In this document: positions 45,304-54,158 of the stretch, piece by piece
Numbering within the stretch: position 1 is the stretch's first letter
How the letters are laid out: each line of letters opens with the position of its first letter
NCBI GenBank assembly: GCA_964384945.1
Contig: CAYLMK010000007.1
Span: forward strand, 124,001-188,000
DNA from: S015-6 sp964384945
GTDB lineage: Bacteria > Desulfobacterota > DSWW01
Length of the DNA: 64,000 bases
Direction of reading: 5' to 3'
Notes under the pieces: generated by a model
The model's input: only the letters and a program-made list of their open reading frames with translations
What the model was told of the DNA's origin: nothing
Database searches by the model: none
Translations under genes and position numbers: made by a program

Positions 45304-46107
45304 ATGGGAAGGAGACTTCTTGGAGTCAGCATCTTGGTTTTGTCTCTCCTGATTGCGTCGGCTTCTGTCGCCGAAGATCTTATTCAAAACGGAGGATTTG
45401 AAGCCGGGAACCTGTTCCCCTGGGAAGAGCCGGGCGGTTCCCATGCGTGGTGCGTCACCGATTCGTACGCCTACGAAGGCGCCTACAGCGCCCTGGTGCG
45501 GGGACCCTACCCGCTCGTCCAGTCCTTTGAACCCAGAGCCGGTGTGAACATCGAGGCGTTTTCTCTCGCGGTGATGACGGGCATGAACGGGTGGATCTCG
45601 GTGGAGGTGGGATATGCCGATGATCTGGGCCCCACCCGCGCTGCCGTCTATGTCCCTGCGGCCCTCCAGTGGCAGCTTCTGGACCTGCTCCCCTACGTCG
45701 ACCCGTACCGCAATGTCGAAAGGGTCGTGCTGTCCGGCCACGCGAGCGGGGACTCCCCGGACGACATGCGGACGTGGTTTGACGCCGTGACCCTCCAGAA
45801 CAACAACCCGGGTCCCGCCCCGGATCCGCCCCAGGAAATCGAGGCCATCGAGTCGGCGGCAGAGACGGTCAAGGTGAAGCTCAACCTGAAGAAGCCCAAG
45901 ACCCAGCTGCACCTCCATCTGTCGGCCGTGGATCTGCCGGAAGGAATTCAGGAGGGCCCGGTCAACATCCGGGTGCTTCTGACGCAGGACGGCCTCACCA
46001 CAGCCTTCGAGGCGGAGGCGGAGCTTGTCGACGTACCCCAAAAGAAGGGCCATATCATCGAACTCGTGTACCCGGCCCCTCAAGACAAACCGTGCAAAGA
46101 GAAATGA
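45304..46107 (+). CDS. Secreted protein with carbohydrate-binding-module-like domain
   Basis: 267 residues. Signal peptide LLGVSILVLSLLIASASVA is followed by NGGFEAGNLFPWEEPGG, the opening of a jelly-roll galactose-binding/CBM fold (also WCVTDSYAYEGAYSA and TWFDAVTLQNN). The C-terminal 90 residues are a separate charged region (VKVKLNLKKPKTQLHLHL). GGAGGAGAAG lies just before the ATG. It may bind glycans or mediate surface contact. It stands alone, with a long structured leader before it and a strong hairpin after it. Confidence 0.7.
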   Translation: MGRRLLGVSILVLSLLIASASVAEDLIQNGGFEAGNLFPWEEPGGSHAWCVTDSYAYEGAYSALVRGPYPLVQSFEPRAGVNIEAFSLAVMTGMNGWISVEVGYADDLGPTRAAVYVPAALQWQLLDLLPYVDPYRNVERVVLSGHASGDSPDDMRTWFDAVTLQNNNPGPAPDPPQEIEAIESAAETVKVKLNLKKPKTQLHLHLSAVDLPEGIQEGPVNIRVLLTQDGLTTAFEAEAELVDVPQKKGHIIELVYPAPQDKPCKEK

Positions 46108-46135
46108 GAGCGTAAAGGCTGCATCAACCCGTAGC

Positions 46136-46172
46136 GCCGGACGGGGTCGGCCCTGAGCCGGGCCCGTCCGGC
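46136..46172. terminator. Strong hairpin between convergent genes
   Basis: Arms GCCGGACGGG (46136-46145) and CCCGTCCGGC (46163-46172) are perfect complements with a 17-base interior that can pair further (GGCCC/GGGCC type). It is 28 bases after the stop of the secreted-protein gene and precedes the convergent HAD gene. No T-run follows on either strand, so termination would be factor-assisted or weak. Confidence 0.55.
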
Positions 46173-46218
46173 AATGGGGACCATTGCGCGGGGCATCGAC
46201 GAGGCCATCCGCCCACCC

Positions 46219-46824
46219 CTAAAGGAGGACGATGCCCTCCTTGTTCAGCTCGCGGAGCAATTGCACCCGGCTCTCGAAACGTACCGCCTTCAACCCGAGG
46301 CGGGCGGCGGCTTCCACGAATCCCGGGATGTCATCGAAATAGAGGGCCTCTTCGGGCAGGGCCCCCGCCATGGCCAGGGCCTCCCGGTAGATCCGGGGGT
46401 CCGGCTTCCGGCACCCCAGCCTGTAGGAAAGGGCGTAGCGGTCGAACCGGCGGACCACAGGATAGGTTTCGAGACAGTGCTCGAAGTGCCACTCGTTCGT
46501 ATTGGACAGGAGAACCAGTGTGTACTTGTCCGCGAGCGAGCAAATCAACTCGTCCATGCCCTCCACCGGGCGGAAGATGTCGGACCAGATGCGACGCACC
46601 GCCTCGTTTCCGATATCCAGAGCGAGCCTTTGCCTGCAAAGCCGGCCGAATTCGTAGGACGAGATGCGGCCCAGGTCGTACTCCTCCACCAGCGTGGACC
46701 CAAACATGGCATCGTAGATACCCTCCGGGGAAAGCCGGCAGAAGGGGGCCAGTTCACGGCACGCACGCATGTGGTCGAAGTGGAGCAGGACATTGCCCAG
46801 GTCGCTGATGATGGTTCGAATCAT
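46219..46824 (-). CDS. HAD-superfamily hydrolase (YihX-like)
   Basis: 201 residues. Nucleophile motif IISDLGNVLL, motif II LLSNTNEWH, motif III lysine in GCRKPDPRIYREAL and motif IV YFDDIPGF. The layout and size match the HAD-IA group that includes the glucose-1-phosphate phosphatase YihX. ATG 46824 is chosen because the fold starts there; a longer in-frame extension upstream adds 19 unrelated residues. It is downstream of the DUF1329 gene terminator, so it is probably transcribed separately or by read-through. Confidence 0.88.
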   Translation of the reverse strand: MIRTIISDLGNVLLHFDHMRACRELAPFCRLSPEGIYDAMFGSTLVEEYDLGRISSYEFGRLCRQRLALDIGNEAVRRIWSDIFRPVEGMDELICSLADKYTLVLLSNTNEWHFEHCLETYPVVRRFDRYALSYRLGCRKPDPRIYREALAMAGALPEEALYFDDIPGFVEAAARLGLKAVRFESRVQLLRELNKEGIVLL

Positions 46825-46844
46825 GCGGAACGGTTTCCACCGGA

Positions 46845-46883
46845 TGGGAAAAGAAATGGGCCGGCACGCCTGCCGACCCATTT
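46845..46883 (-). terminator. Rho-independent terminator of the DUF1329 gene
   Basis: Arms AAATGGGTCGGCA and TGCCGGCCCATTT (minus strand, 46883-46871 and 46866-46854) pair with one mismatch around a 4-base loop. They are followed by the run CTTTTCCC. It lies about 30 bases after the DUF1329 stop codon. This is the best classical terminator in the window. Confidence 0.75.
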
Positions 46884-46912
46884 CGGATCTCGAGCCATGA
46901 AGAACGACGATC

Positions 46913-48217
46913 CTACTTGCACATCTTCTGGAAGCCCCCCAGGGAGAAATCGTTCCGGTCGATCTTGGCGATGTAACGGGACGAGTTTTTCGGGTTGTAG
47001 AGAATGAGCACGCAGGCGTGTTCGCTGCGGTCGTCGAAGGCCATCATGTTCGCGAGCCCGATGAACTTGAAATCCTGCTTCGCGTCGCCGATTCCGCCCA
47101 GGCTCTGCCACTCCGTCTTCCAGTAAGACCCGGAGCGGTCGGTGATCACCTTGTAGGTCGGCGTGTACGCTCCGGCATCGACCCAGAGATGCTGAGGGCC
47201 GTAATTGTAATACTTGTCCTTGGCCTCGCACTCCAGGATGTAGGTCTGGCGCTTGACGTAGATCAATTCCTGCGGCCACCAGGGCGCGCCTTGCCATCCC
47301 TGCGTCTCGAATCCGTACGAGACGTTCTGGCCCTCGGGAATCGACGCCCACTCCCCCGCCTCGTTCTTCTGAAGCTTCACAGGCGGACCGGGGTAGAAGG
47401 GAACAAGCTGGTCCACGGTCTTGAGCAGCTTCCACTTGAATGCATTGATCTTCCCGCCGTAGCCCCAGGCATCGTCCACACAGAAATCGGACCCCAGGAA
47501 GGCGTCGGACCGGTTCGCGGGGCTCATCCTGCGGACCCTCCGAATCGCGGGCACATAGGCGAAGGTGCTGTCCAACCTGTTGTCGCGATACCTCCAGAGA
47601 AGGATGTTCGTCCCCTTCACGTCAAAGGGCGTGAGCGTGATGATCAGGGAGTGCATCTCGACATTCTCCGGGTTGGACTCCTGGCGCGCAGGGGGGAACC
47701 CGTCCAGGATGTACGTCCAGTACTCGAACGTCAGTTCGCGCTCGAAGCCTGTCTTCCGCCCGACCCACTTGGTCTGAAAGGGCACAACTACGTTGCCGAC
47801 GATATAGGAATAATAGTGCTTGTTGTACATGATCTTGGAGCCGACATTCGGGTCGTCCGGGTTGATCTCCGGAAACGGCAGCCCCTCAATGAATTGCGGG
47901 GGCTTGCCGGTCTTCACCTCCACCATCAGCCCCTCGGCGTCCACCTCGTACTTGCCCTTGTTGCCCTCCATGTTCTCCAGCCCGGCCGGCGGCATATACA
48001 AACTCGGGTCATACGGCAGTTCCCCGATCTTCATCGTGCCGTCGCCCTTCTTGATCCAGTTCAGAACCGCATCCGGCACGAGCCCCTCGATCTCCTGCCA
48101 GTTCGTCTTGTCGATCACGGTGCCGGGCGCCGGTTCTCCGAATGCGGACGAATTCGGCAACGAGAAGGCCCACAGGACCGCCAGGAAGGCGAGTATCAGA
48201 GGCGTGCGTCCTCTCAT
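46913..48217 (-). CDS. Exported DUF1329 protein (LolA/LppX-like fold)
   Basis: 434 residues. Signal peptide (residues 1-27, ending SAFGEP). The mature part has the DUF1329 pattern: YSYIVGNVVVPFQTKW, LLWRYRDNRLDSTFAYVPAIRRVRR, DAFLGSDFCVDDAW, and late cysteines. Members are periplasmic or outer-membrane-associated and often occur beside RND/MMPL exporters and DUF1302 proteins, with roles in lipid or hydrophobic compound handling. Here the neighbour upstream is an ADP-forming acyl-CoA synthetase, 148 bases away. A separate promoter lies in that gap, and a clean terminator follows. Confidence 0.9.
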   Translation of the reverse strand: MRGRTPLILAFLAVLWAFSLPNSSAFGEPAPGTVIDKTNWQEIEGLVPDAVLNWIKKGDGTMKIGELPYDPSLYMPPAGLENMEGNKGKYEVDAEGLMVEVKTGKPPQFIEGLPFPEINPDDPNVGSKIMYNKHYYSYIVGNVVVPFQTKWVGRKTGFERELTFEYWTYILDGFPPARQESNPENVEMHSLIITLTPFDVKGTNILLWRYRDNRLDSTFAYVPAIRRVRRMSPANRSDAFLGSDFCVDDAWGYGGKINAFKWKLLKTVDQLVPFYPGPPVKLQKNEAGEWASIPEGQNVSYGFETQGWQGAPWWPQELIYVKRQTYILECEAKDKYYNYGPQHLWVDAGAYTPTYKVITDRSGSYWKTEWQSLGGIGDAKQDFKFIGLANMMAFDDRSEHACVLILYNPKNSSRYIAKIDRNDFSLGGFQKMCK

Positions 48218-48286
48218 CTTGTCTCCTCCTTTCGTATGTCCGTTGCAGGGTCGTTCCGTTTCGGTGTTCGTTATTCCGGTGCAAAC

Positions 48287-48315
48287 ATATTGTATTAGTC
48301 AGTGGAAAGCAACAA
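48287..48315 (-). promoter_or_regulatory. Candidate promoter of the DUF1329 gene
   Basis: Minus strand TTGTTG (48310-48315), 17-base spacer and CAATAT (48287-48292), in an AT-rich patch about 70 bases upstream of the start codon. TACAAT with a 15-base spacer is an alternative -10. An AGGAGGAG ribosome site precedes the ATG. The sequence match is moderate, but the AT-rich patch is notable in this GC-rich context. Confidence 0.4.
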
Positions 48316-48365
48316 GATTTTTTTCTTCCGTCAACGCGCTGCGTCACGCACACGCCGAACGGATT

Positions 48366-50576
48366 TCATCCGATCGATTGCGTCGCGCCGGCCGCCGGCC
48401 GACCGTCGCCTGCCTTCCGGAGAAAGACCTTGGCGTCCAGCACGGTGAGCCCCCGGGGGCCCGCCGCTACGGGGTTGAGATCGATCTGATCGATACGGTC
48501 CGAGAAGCGGTAGAAAAGCTGCGAGAAGCGAACCACCAGGGAGCAAAACGCCTCTGTCGGGAAATCGAAGCCCCGGAAGGATCGGAAGATGCGGGCCGAG
48601 ACCAGTTCATCGAGCATCTCCTGGACATCGCGCGCCCTGACCGGAGCAAGGCGGAAGGCCACATCCCGGAAGGCCTCGCTCCAGATGCCGCCGAGCCCGA
48701 CCATGACGGATGGGCCGAACTCCGGGTCGGTGAGGCCGCCGACAATCGCCTCCACCCGTCCCTCCACGTGCTCTTCGACAAGCACGCCGTGGTTCCCGAC
48801 TCCTCTTCCATACAGGCTGCGGCGCATGGATCGAACCGCCTCGAACAGGGACGTTTGGTCGCGGATCCCTGTCCGCACGCCGCCCAGATCCGACTTGTGG
48901 TCGATCGTGTCGGACAGCACCTTCAAGACGACCGGGAAGGAAAGGTTCGCCGCAGAGACCCGTTTCACGATGCGTCGCGCAAAAGCATCCTCCCCTTCCT
49001 CGGCCTCCGGGAAAACCGTTACGTTCGCGGGCACGTCGATGCCCAGTTCGTGGAGAAGGGCCTTGGCGTCCGCCTCGTGCAGCGCTCCCCTTCCGCGTGC
49101 GGGAGCCAGGATATCGACAACACGCTCCTCGGTCGCCGGATCGAGCGCGGCCGCCTCGCACCGGTTCGCACCGTCCGCGGCGCGCCCGGCAAGGAAGACC
49201 GCGCGATCCCGAAGCGCCGCGAGCGCCGCCACCGACCGGGACATCGAGCCGAAGGCGGCGACTCCCCGGTCGTGAAAATCGAGCAAGTGCTGTTCCGTGA
49301 AGGGTCCGTGAAGAGAGAAAACGACGATCGGCTTCTTGCTCAGCCGCGTCCTGGAGGCAAGGATACTCACGAGTCTGCTCGATACGCCCTCCGGAGCGAA
49401 GAAGGCGACCACCAGGAGGGCGTCCACCTCCGGGGCCTCCACCAGGATGTCCAGGACCCGTTCGTAGGTCTCGTCCGTGCAGGCGGCCGTGAGGTCGACC
49501 GGGTTGTCGGGCGAGGCGAAGGGCAACAGCACGTTCCGCAGGCGCTCCGCCGTATCGGGCTCGAGTTCGGCCATTCGCAACGCCGCCGGCCCGGACAGAG
49601 AGCCGATTATGTCGGCCGCCATGACCCCGTAACCTCCTGCCGGGGTTACGACTGCGACGCGGTCCCCGGCCATGGGCGGGCAGAGAGACAGGGCCTTGCA
49701 TACGTCGCAGAATTCCTGGTCGTCCCGCACCTGGTGAATTCCGTATTGCCGCCAGGCCCCTTTTGCCACGCCCCCGCTGCCGGCCAGGGAGCCGGTGTGC
49801 GAGGCCGCCGCCCTGGCCCCCTCGGCCGTCCGACCTCCTTTGAGGAGCACGACCGGCTTTGCCTGGCAGACCTTCTCGAGGGTGCGCAGGAACGCTCGGG
49901 CATCGACCAGATCCTCCAGGTAGAACCCCAAGACGCCCGTGCCTGCGTCGCGGGCGAACCATTCCGCCATGTCCAGTTCGCTTATGTCGGCCTTGTTCCC
50001 CAGGCCCACGAAGGCCCGCAGACCGAAGCCGGAGCAAGATGCATGGCCCAGCGCCTCGACGCCAACGGACCCGGACTGGGAAACGACGGCGATCGGCCCC
50101 CCGACCAGCAGAGAGCGGTCGCCGTGCTCGACAAAAAGCGTGTCGAGTCGCATGGACGGAACGAAGACGCCCAGCGTGTTCGGCCCCAGAAGCCGAGCCC
50201 CCTTCCGTCGGCACAGAGTAACGAGACGATGCTCCGCCCGGAGACCGGAGGCGCCGGTCTCGCCGAATCCGGAGGCCACGGCGATCACGCCCTTTGCCCC
50301 TGCCGCGAGCGCATCCATCAGTGCGGCCTCGCAGTGTCCGGCGCTCACGGCGAGAACGGCGAGATGCGGGGCCTCCGGCAGCTCCGAGGCGCTTCGATAG
50401 ACGGGGAAATCGCCTGCGGCCTGCAAGGTGGGGTGAACCGCGTAGACCGGACGGCCGCACCTGCGCAGCAAGGAAAAGACCCTGCCCGCCGGCTTCTCGA
50501 TGTCGTGGACCGCGCCGTAGACCACAACCGATCGCGGGGCAAAGAAGGGCTGAAGATCGGATCGGTCCATCGTCAT
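48366..50576 (-). CDS. ADP-forming acyl-CoA synthetase (fused alpha and beta subunits)
   Basis: 736 residues. The N-terminal CoA-binding domain begins FFAPRSVVVYGAV. The succinyl-CoA ligase-like domain has the phosphohistidine motif SHTGSLAG with H260. The ATP-grasp half (about 510-700) includes VVLKVLSDTIDHKSDLGGV and IDLNPVAA. Such enzymes interconvert acyl-CoA plus ADP and phosphate with free acid plus ATP, saving energy in anaerobes. It lies 13 bases after the lipoprotein gene, so they are co-transcribed. The acid specificity is unknown. Confidence 0.93.
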   Translation of the reverse strand: MTMDRSDLQPFFAPRSVVVYGAVHDIEKPAGRVFSLLRRCGRPVYAVHPTLQAAGDFPVYRSASELPEAPHLAVLAVSAGHCEAALMDALAAGAKGVIAVASGFGETGASGLRAEHRLVTLCRRKGARLLGPNTLGVFVPSMRLDTLFVEHGDRSLLVGGPIAVVSQSGSVGVEALGHASCSGFGLRAFVGLGNKADISELDMAEWFARDAGTGVLGFYLEDLVDARAFLRTLEKVCQAKPVVLLKGGRTAEGARAAASHTGSLAGSGGVAKGAWRQYGIHQVRDDQEFCDVCKALSLCPPMAGDRVAVVTPAGGYGVMAADIIGSLSGPAALRMAELEPDTAERLRNVLLPFASPDNPVDLTAACTDETYERVLDILVEAPEVDALLVVAFFAPEGVSSRLVSILASRTRLSKKPIVVFSLHGPFTEQHLLDFHDRGVAAFGSMSRSVAALAALRDRAVFLAGRAADGANRCEAAALDPATEERVVDILAPARGRGALHEADAKALLHELGIDVPANVTVFPEAEEGEDAFARRIVKRVSAANLSFPVVLKVLSDTIDHKSDLGGVRTGIRDQTSLFEAVRSMRRSLYGRGVGNHGVLVEEHVEGRVEAIVGGLTDPEFGPSVMVGLGGIWSEAFRDVAFRLAPVRARDVQEMLDELVSARIFRSFRGFDFPTEAFCSLVVRFSQLFYRFSDRIDQIDLNPVAAGPRGLTVLDAKVFLRKAGDGRPAAGATQSIG

Positions 50577-50589
50577 CGCCTGTCCTTCT

Positions 50590-52356
50590 TCACGAACAGG
50601 AGGCCACGGGATCCGGAAGCGCCGGCCCTGAAATGCGCCTGGCCCCGAACTTGGACCCGTAGAGCAGCACGATGTCCGCCTTGAACAGGTCCAGCGGCAG
50701 CGGAAGGATCTGCACGTAGCCCTCGATGCCCCCGCAGAACGAGTCCGGGGACGTCGTCTTTCCGGTGAGCACGAAATCCTCCAGGCTAAGAGGTATGGTC
50801 TCGTCGATGACCGGGTAGGCGGCCGCAGGCAAGGACCGGCTCCCGAAATTCACCGCGAAGCTTCCGTCCGCGGCGATCGGAACGTTTCTCACGGTCCAGG
50901 AATCCCCGACGGGCACCGCCTCCCCCCTTTCGACGTAGGCAGCCCGCTCCAGGGGCTGGAGCGTGAAGCTCAGGGCAGAGCCTCGAACGACCAGATCCGC
51001 GGTGAAGTAGACGGGCTCGGAAGGCCAGATCACCGGGGACATCGCAAGGAAGTGCGATCCGCCGATATCGTAGAAACGGTTCCCGGGGGGAAGGGTTGCG
51101 GCCGGACAGCGGGTCTCGGGGTCGGGCGGCGCGCAATCGGTCGGGGCGAGCCCGAAGTCCACGTCGGCGAGCCAGATGTCGCTGGGAGAGAACTGCCCCT
51201 CCAGCCATGCGAGTTCCTGATCGACCGGGCTCGAGTACCAGGAAAGAAGGTGCCTTCCCCCGGCGAGAGGGACGAGGGCCGTATACGCCGTGTCGCCGGA
51301 GCTTTGCACGTCCTGGATCTCGCAGACTTGCACGGACGCGGCCGGGTCCGCGAGGTCGCCGCGCAGCTCGTACGCCGTGGTCCTCTTGAAGGTGCAGGGC
51401 AGGTGCTTGCGGGCAAACACGAAATGGCGCACCGAGTCTCCTTCCCGCAGCACGGTCCATGTCGGCCCGTCGAGGCGCTGTTCGATGCGCCGGCCGCATT
51501 CCCAGGAGCGGAAGGGCACGGAGGACGTACAGATCGCCGTCTGGCCGTCGGTGAGATTCCCCTGGTTGTCCATGCGCACCAGGGCCACCGCCTTTTCGTT
51601 GTTCTCGCCGAAGAACTGGAGCTCGGTCTCGCTCGGCACGTCCTGCCAGCCCGTATAGATGGTGGCGACCTTGCCCCAGTCCCTGCCGTCCTGGGACGAG
51701 AAGAGGCCCACGGAGATGTCCCCGTCGTCGTACGCCGTGGCATAGAGAGTCGTCCGCGGCCGGCCCGCCTCCACGTACTCGCGTTTCGTGAGCCGCCAGA
51801 AGCCCCAGTAGGTCTCGTCGTAGCCGAGGAGCCACTGGAAAACCCCGGGAGGATCCGTAAGGGTCTTCACGGGCTCGCTCCATGTGTGGCCTCCGTCGGT
51901 CGATTCGGCGCGGACGGTCCATGCCTCGCCGAAAAGATCGCGGTACTTGAAACCGGGGACCCGGCTGATGGCGTAAAGAAAAAGCGTATCGCCCAGTTGC
52001 ACAAACTTGGGATCCCGGATGTCACGGTCGTCGGCCGGGTTGCCGGGGTCGTCGGGCATGGAGACCTCACTGATCTGCGTGAAGGTCCGGCCCTCGTCCG
52101 TCGACTCGAACACCATGATCCTGGCCCGCGCCGAGCCGGTCTGGCCCTCTTCCCCTCCGCGGAAACAGAGCAGGATCCGATCCCCCAGGCGGATCATCTC
52201 CGTGTTCTCGCTGTGCAATCCGTCCGAGTATACGATCCGCTGGTTCGAAATGAAGGCAGGGGCTTGCTGCCCGCCGCTTCTTTCCTTGTCCTCCCCGTCG
52301 TCCGCACAGCCCAAAGCGAGGAGAAGCATGCCCGCAGCGATCAGCCGGCTTGACAT
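50590..52356 (-). CDS. Sialidase-fold (BNR-like) lipoprotein
   Basis: 588 residues. A short signal ends with LALGC and a cysteine at 17, a plausible though not ideal lipobox. The mature protein shows sialidase-like Asp-box blades (STDEGRTF, STDGGHTWSEP, SSQDGRDWGKV), which form a six-bladed propeller; the arginine triad of true sialidases is not clear. A C-terminal region (about 430-588) is beta-rich. GGAGG lies 8 bases before ATG 52356. It is first in an operon with the ADP-forming synthetase, an odd pairing. It is probably a surface glycan-binding or inactive sialidase-fold protein. Confidence 0.75.
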   Translation of the reverse strand: MSSRLIAAGMLLLALGCADDGEDKERSGGQQAPAFISNQRIVYSDGLHSENTEMIRLGDRILLCFRGGEEGQTGSARARIMVFESTDEGRTFTQISEVSMPDDPGNPADDRDIRDPKFVQLGDTLFLYAISRVPGFKYRDLFGEAWTVRAESTDGGHTWSEPVKTLTDPPGVFQWLLGYDETYWGFWRLTKREYVEAGRPRTTLYATAYDDGDISVGLFSSQDGRDWGKVATIYTGWQDVPSETELQFFGENNEKAVALVRMDNQGNLTDGQTAICTSSVPFRSWECGRRIEQRLDGPTWTVLREGDSVRHFVFARKHLPCTFKRTTAYELRGDLADPAASVQVCEIQDVQSSGDTAYTALVPLAGGRHLLSWYSSPVDQELAWLEGQFSPSDIWLADVDFGLAPTDCAPPDPETRCPAATLPPGNRFYDIGGSHFLAMSPVIWPSEPVYFTADLVVRGSALSFTLQPLERAAYVERGEAVPVGDSWTVRNVPIAADGSFAVNFGSRSLPAAAYPVIDETIPLSLEDFVLTGKTTSPDSFCGGIEGYVQILPLPLDLFKADIVLLYGSKFGARRISGPALPDPVASCS

Positions 52357-52570
52357 AGTTCGGTCCTCCGAGAATGGTAGCCCTTGCAAGGAAGATGCAC
52401 ACCGTTGCTTTGAAGAATGTCAGCAGGAAACGACGCATCTGTCAAATCGTCCGGGACCGCACAGAGACAGACGAGCCGCGGCGCCGGCAAGGCCGGGCGG
52501 TCCCCTTGCAGGAGGGTTGTTTCTCAGTGTAAATAGAGGAAGCCGAGCAACCGATTCGAAGGAGCCCCGC

Positions 52571-54136
52571 GTGACGAACGAACAGCCGAGAACCAAGCCC
52601 CCCAATTTCCTGGAAATCCATGCGGCCAACCATCCGCACAAGGCGGCCGTGATCGGGCTGGACCGGTCCCTCACCTACGGCGAACTCCGGGCGCGGGCCC
52701 GCGCCCTGGCAAGGAGCCTCTACGGCCTGGGCGTGCGGCCCGGCGACCAGGTCGCCCTGATGAGCTACAACCATCCGGTACATGCGGAGGTCGCCAACGC
52801 GCTGCAGTACCTGGAGGTCGGTCTGGTCATGGTCGGTTACCGGATGAAGCCCCGGGAGATCGAGTACATCGTGGACAACTCGGACTCCAGGATCCTGATC
52901 TTCTGGCACGAGTTCTCGGATCGAATCCTCCCCCACAGGGAGAACTACAAGAAGATCCTGCCGGGAGGATTCATTTCCTTCGGGGGTTCCCCCGCCGAGG
53001 GCGCGCGCGACTACGAAGCCCTCTTCCGGGACCCTCCGAGCCTCGACCTGGAGGCCATCCCGGCCGCCGCGGAGCCGGGGAGTTCCATGATTTACACCTC
53101 GGGCACCACGGGCAGGCCCAAGGGGGCTGCCCGGAAGACGGACTTCGTCGCCAAGCCCGGTGTGATGGAGTTCATCTTCAGCACGGTGAGCACCCTCAAG
53201 ATGACCCCGGACGAGGTGCATCTGGTCTGCTGTCCCCTCTACCACTCGGCCCCCACCCTGTTCAATACGATCAACTTTCTTCTGGGCGGAACATCCGTCA
53301 TGCAGCCCCGGTTCGATGCCGTCGAGTTCCTCCAGATGGTGGAAAAGCACCGCGTGAACTCGGTCCACCTCGTCCCCACCATGGTGCGGAGGCTCCTCGA
53401 TGTCCCCGAAGAGGTTACGGAAAGACTCGACCTGTCCAGCCTCCGGACCGTGATCTGCGGAGCCGCGCCCCTTTTCCCGGAGTACAAGCTCGCCTTTCTG
53501 GACCGTTACGGGGACTGCCTGTACGAATACTACGGATCCACCGAGGCCGGCATGAACACCCTGATCAAGCCGCAGGAGATGCGCAGGCGGCCGTCGAGCG
53601 TGGGCAGGGCCTTCACCGGCAATGAGCTTATCCTCTTCGACGAGTGCGGAAGGGAGGTGCCGGACGGCGAGCGGGGCATTCTCTACATTTACAACGGGAT
53701 CATGATGGACGGATACTACAAGAATCAGCAGGCCACGGAAGAAACCCGGCGGGGCAAGTTCATCACCGTGGGCGACGTCGCGATCCGGGACGAGGAGGGA
53801 TACTACTTCATCGTGGACCGGGTCAAGGACATGATCATCCGCGGAGGGGTGAACATCTATCCGGCCGAGGTCGAGGAAGTCCTGGTCTCGATGCCCGGGA
53901 TCGCCGACGCGGCCGTCGTGGGCATCGAAGACGCCGAGTTCGGCGAGGCCGTGGCCGCCTTTGTGGTCTGCGCGCAGGGCGTCTCGGTTACCGAGGAGGA
54001 GATCAAGGCGTATTGCGCCGGGCAGATGGAGAACCACAAGATTCCTGTCGCCGTCTTCGTGATCCCGGAGATTCCCAGGACCCCCACCGGAAAGATCCTG
54101 AAGCGGGAACTCCGGGAGCGGCTGAAGGCGAGCTGA
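52571..54136 (+). CDS. AMP-dependent acyl-CoA synthetase
   Basis: 521 residues starting at GTG with AAGGAG 7 bases upstream. ANL-family motifs: YTSGTTGRPKG from Y175, YGSTEAGM, the hinge DRVKDMIIRGGVNIYP, and the catalytic K508 in PTGKILKRE. It activates a carboxylic acid by adenylation, then thioesterifies CoA. It is followed closely by an acetoacetate decarboxylase-like protein, suggesting a small metabolic operon. The divergent lipoprotein operon begins 214 bases away. The substrate cannot be read from the sequence. Confidence 0.92.
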   Translation: MTNEQPRTKPPNFLEIHAANHPHKAAVIGLDRSLTYGELRARARALARSLYGLGVRPGDQVALMSYNHPVHAEVANALQYLEVGLVMVGYRMKPREIEYIVDNSDSRILIFWHEFSDRILPHRENYKKILPGGFISFGGSPAEGARDYEALFRDPPSLDLEAIPAAAEPGSSMIYTSGTTGRPKGAARKTDFVAKPGVMEFIFSTVSTLKMTPDEVHLVCCPLYHSAPTLFNTINFLLGGTSVMQPRFDAVEFLQMVEKHRVNSVHLVPTMVRRLLDVPEEVTERLDLSSLRTVICGAAPLFPEYKLAFLDRYGDCLYEYYGSTEAGMNTLIKPQEMRRRPSSVGRAFTGNELILFDECGREVPDGERGILYIYNGIMMDGYYKNQQATEETRRGKFITVGDVAIRDEEGYYFIVDRVKDMIIRGGVNIYPAEVEEVLVSMPGIADAAVVGIEDAEFGEAVAAFVVCAQGVSVTEEEIKAYCAGQMENHKIPVAVFVIPEIPRTPTGKILKRELRERLKAS

Positions 54137-54158
54137 AACCAAGCGGGGAGGAAAGACC

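Noticed and set aside
47820..50684. A 954-codon plus-strand frame
   Set aside because: Opposite the DUF1329 and ADP-forming synthetase genes, whose motifs are intact on the minus strand.
52480..52555. A sigma-70 promoter for the AMP-ligase gene (TTGCAG ... GTAAAT)
   Set aside because: The -10 is a poor match and the spacing is ambiguous, so it was not listed as a feature.
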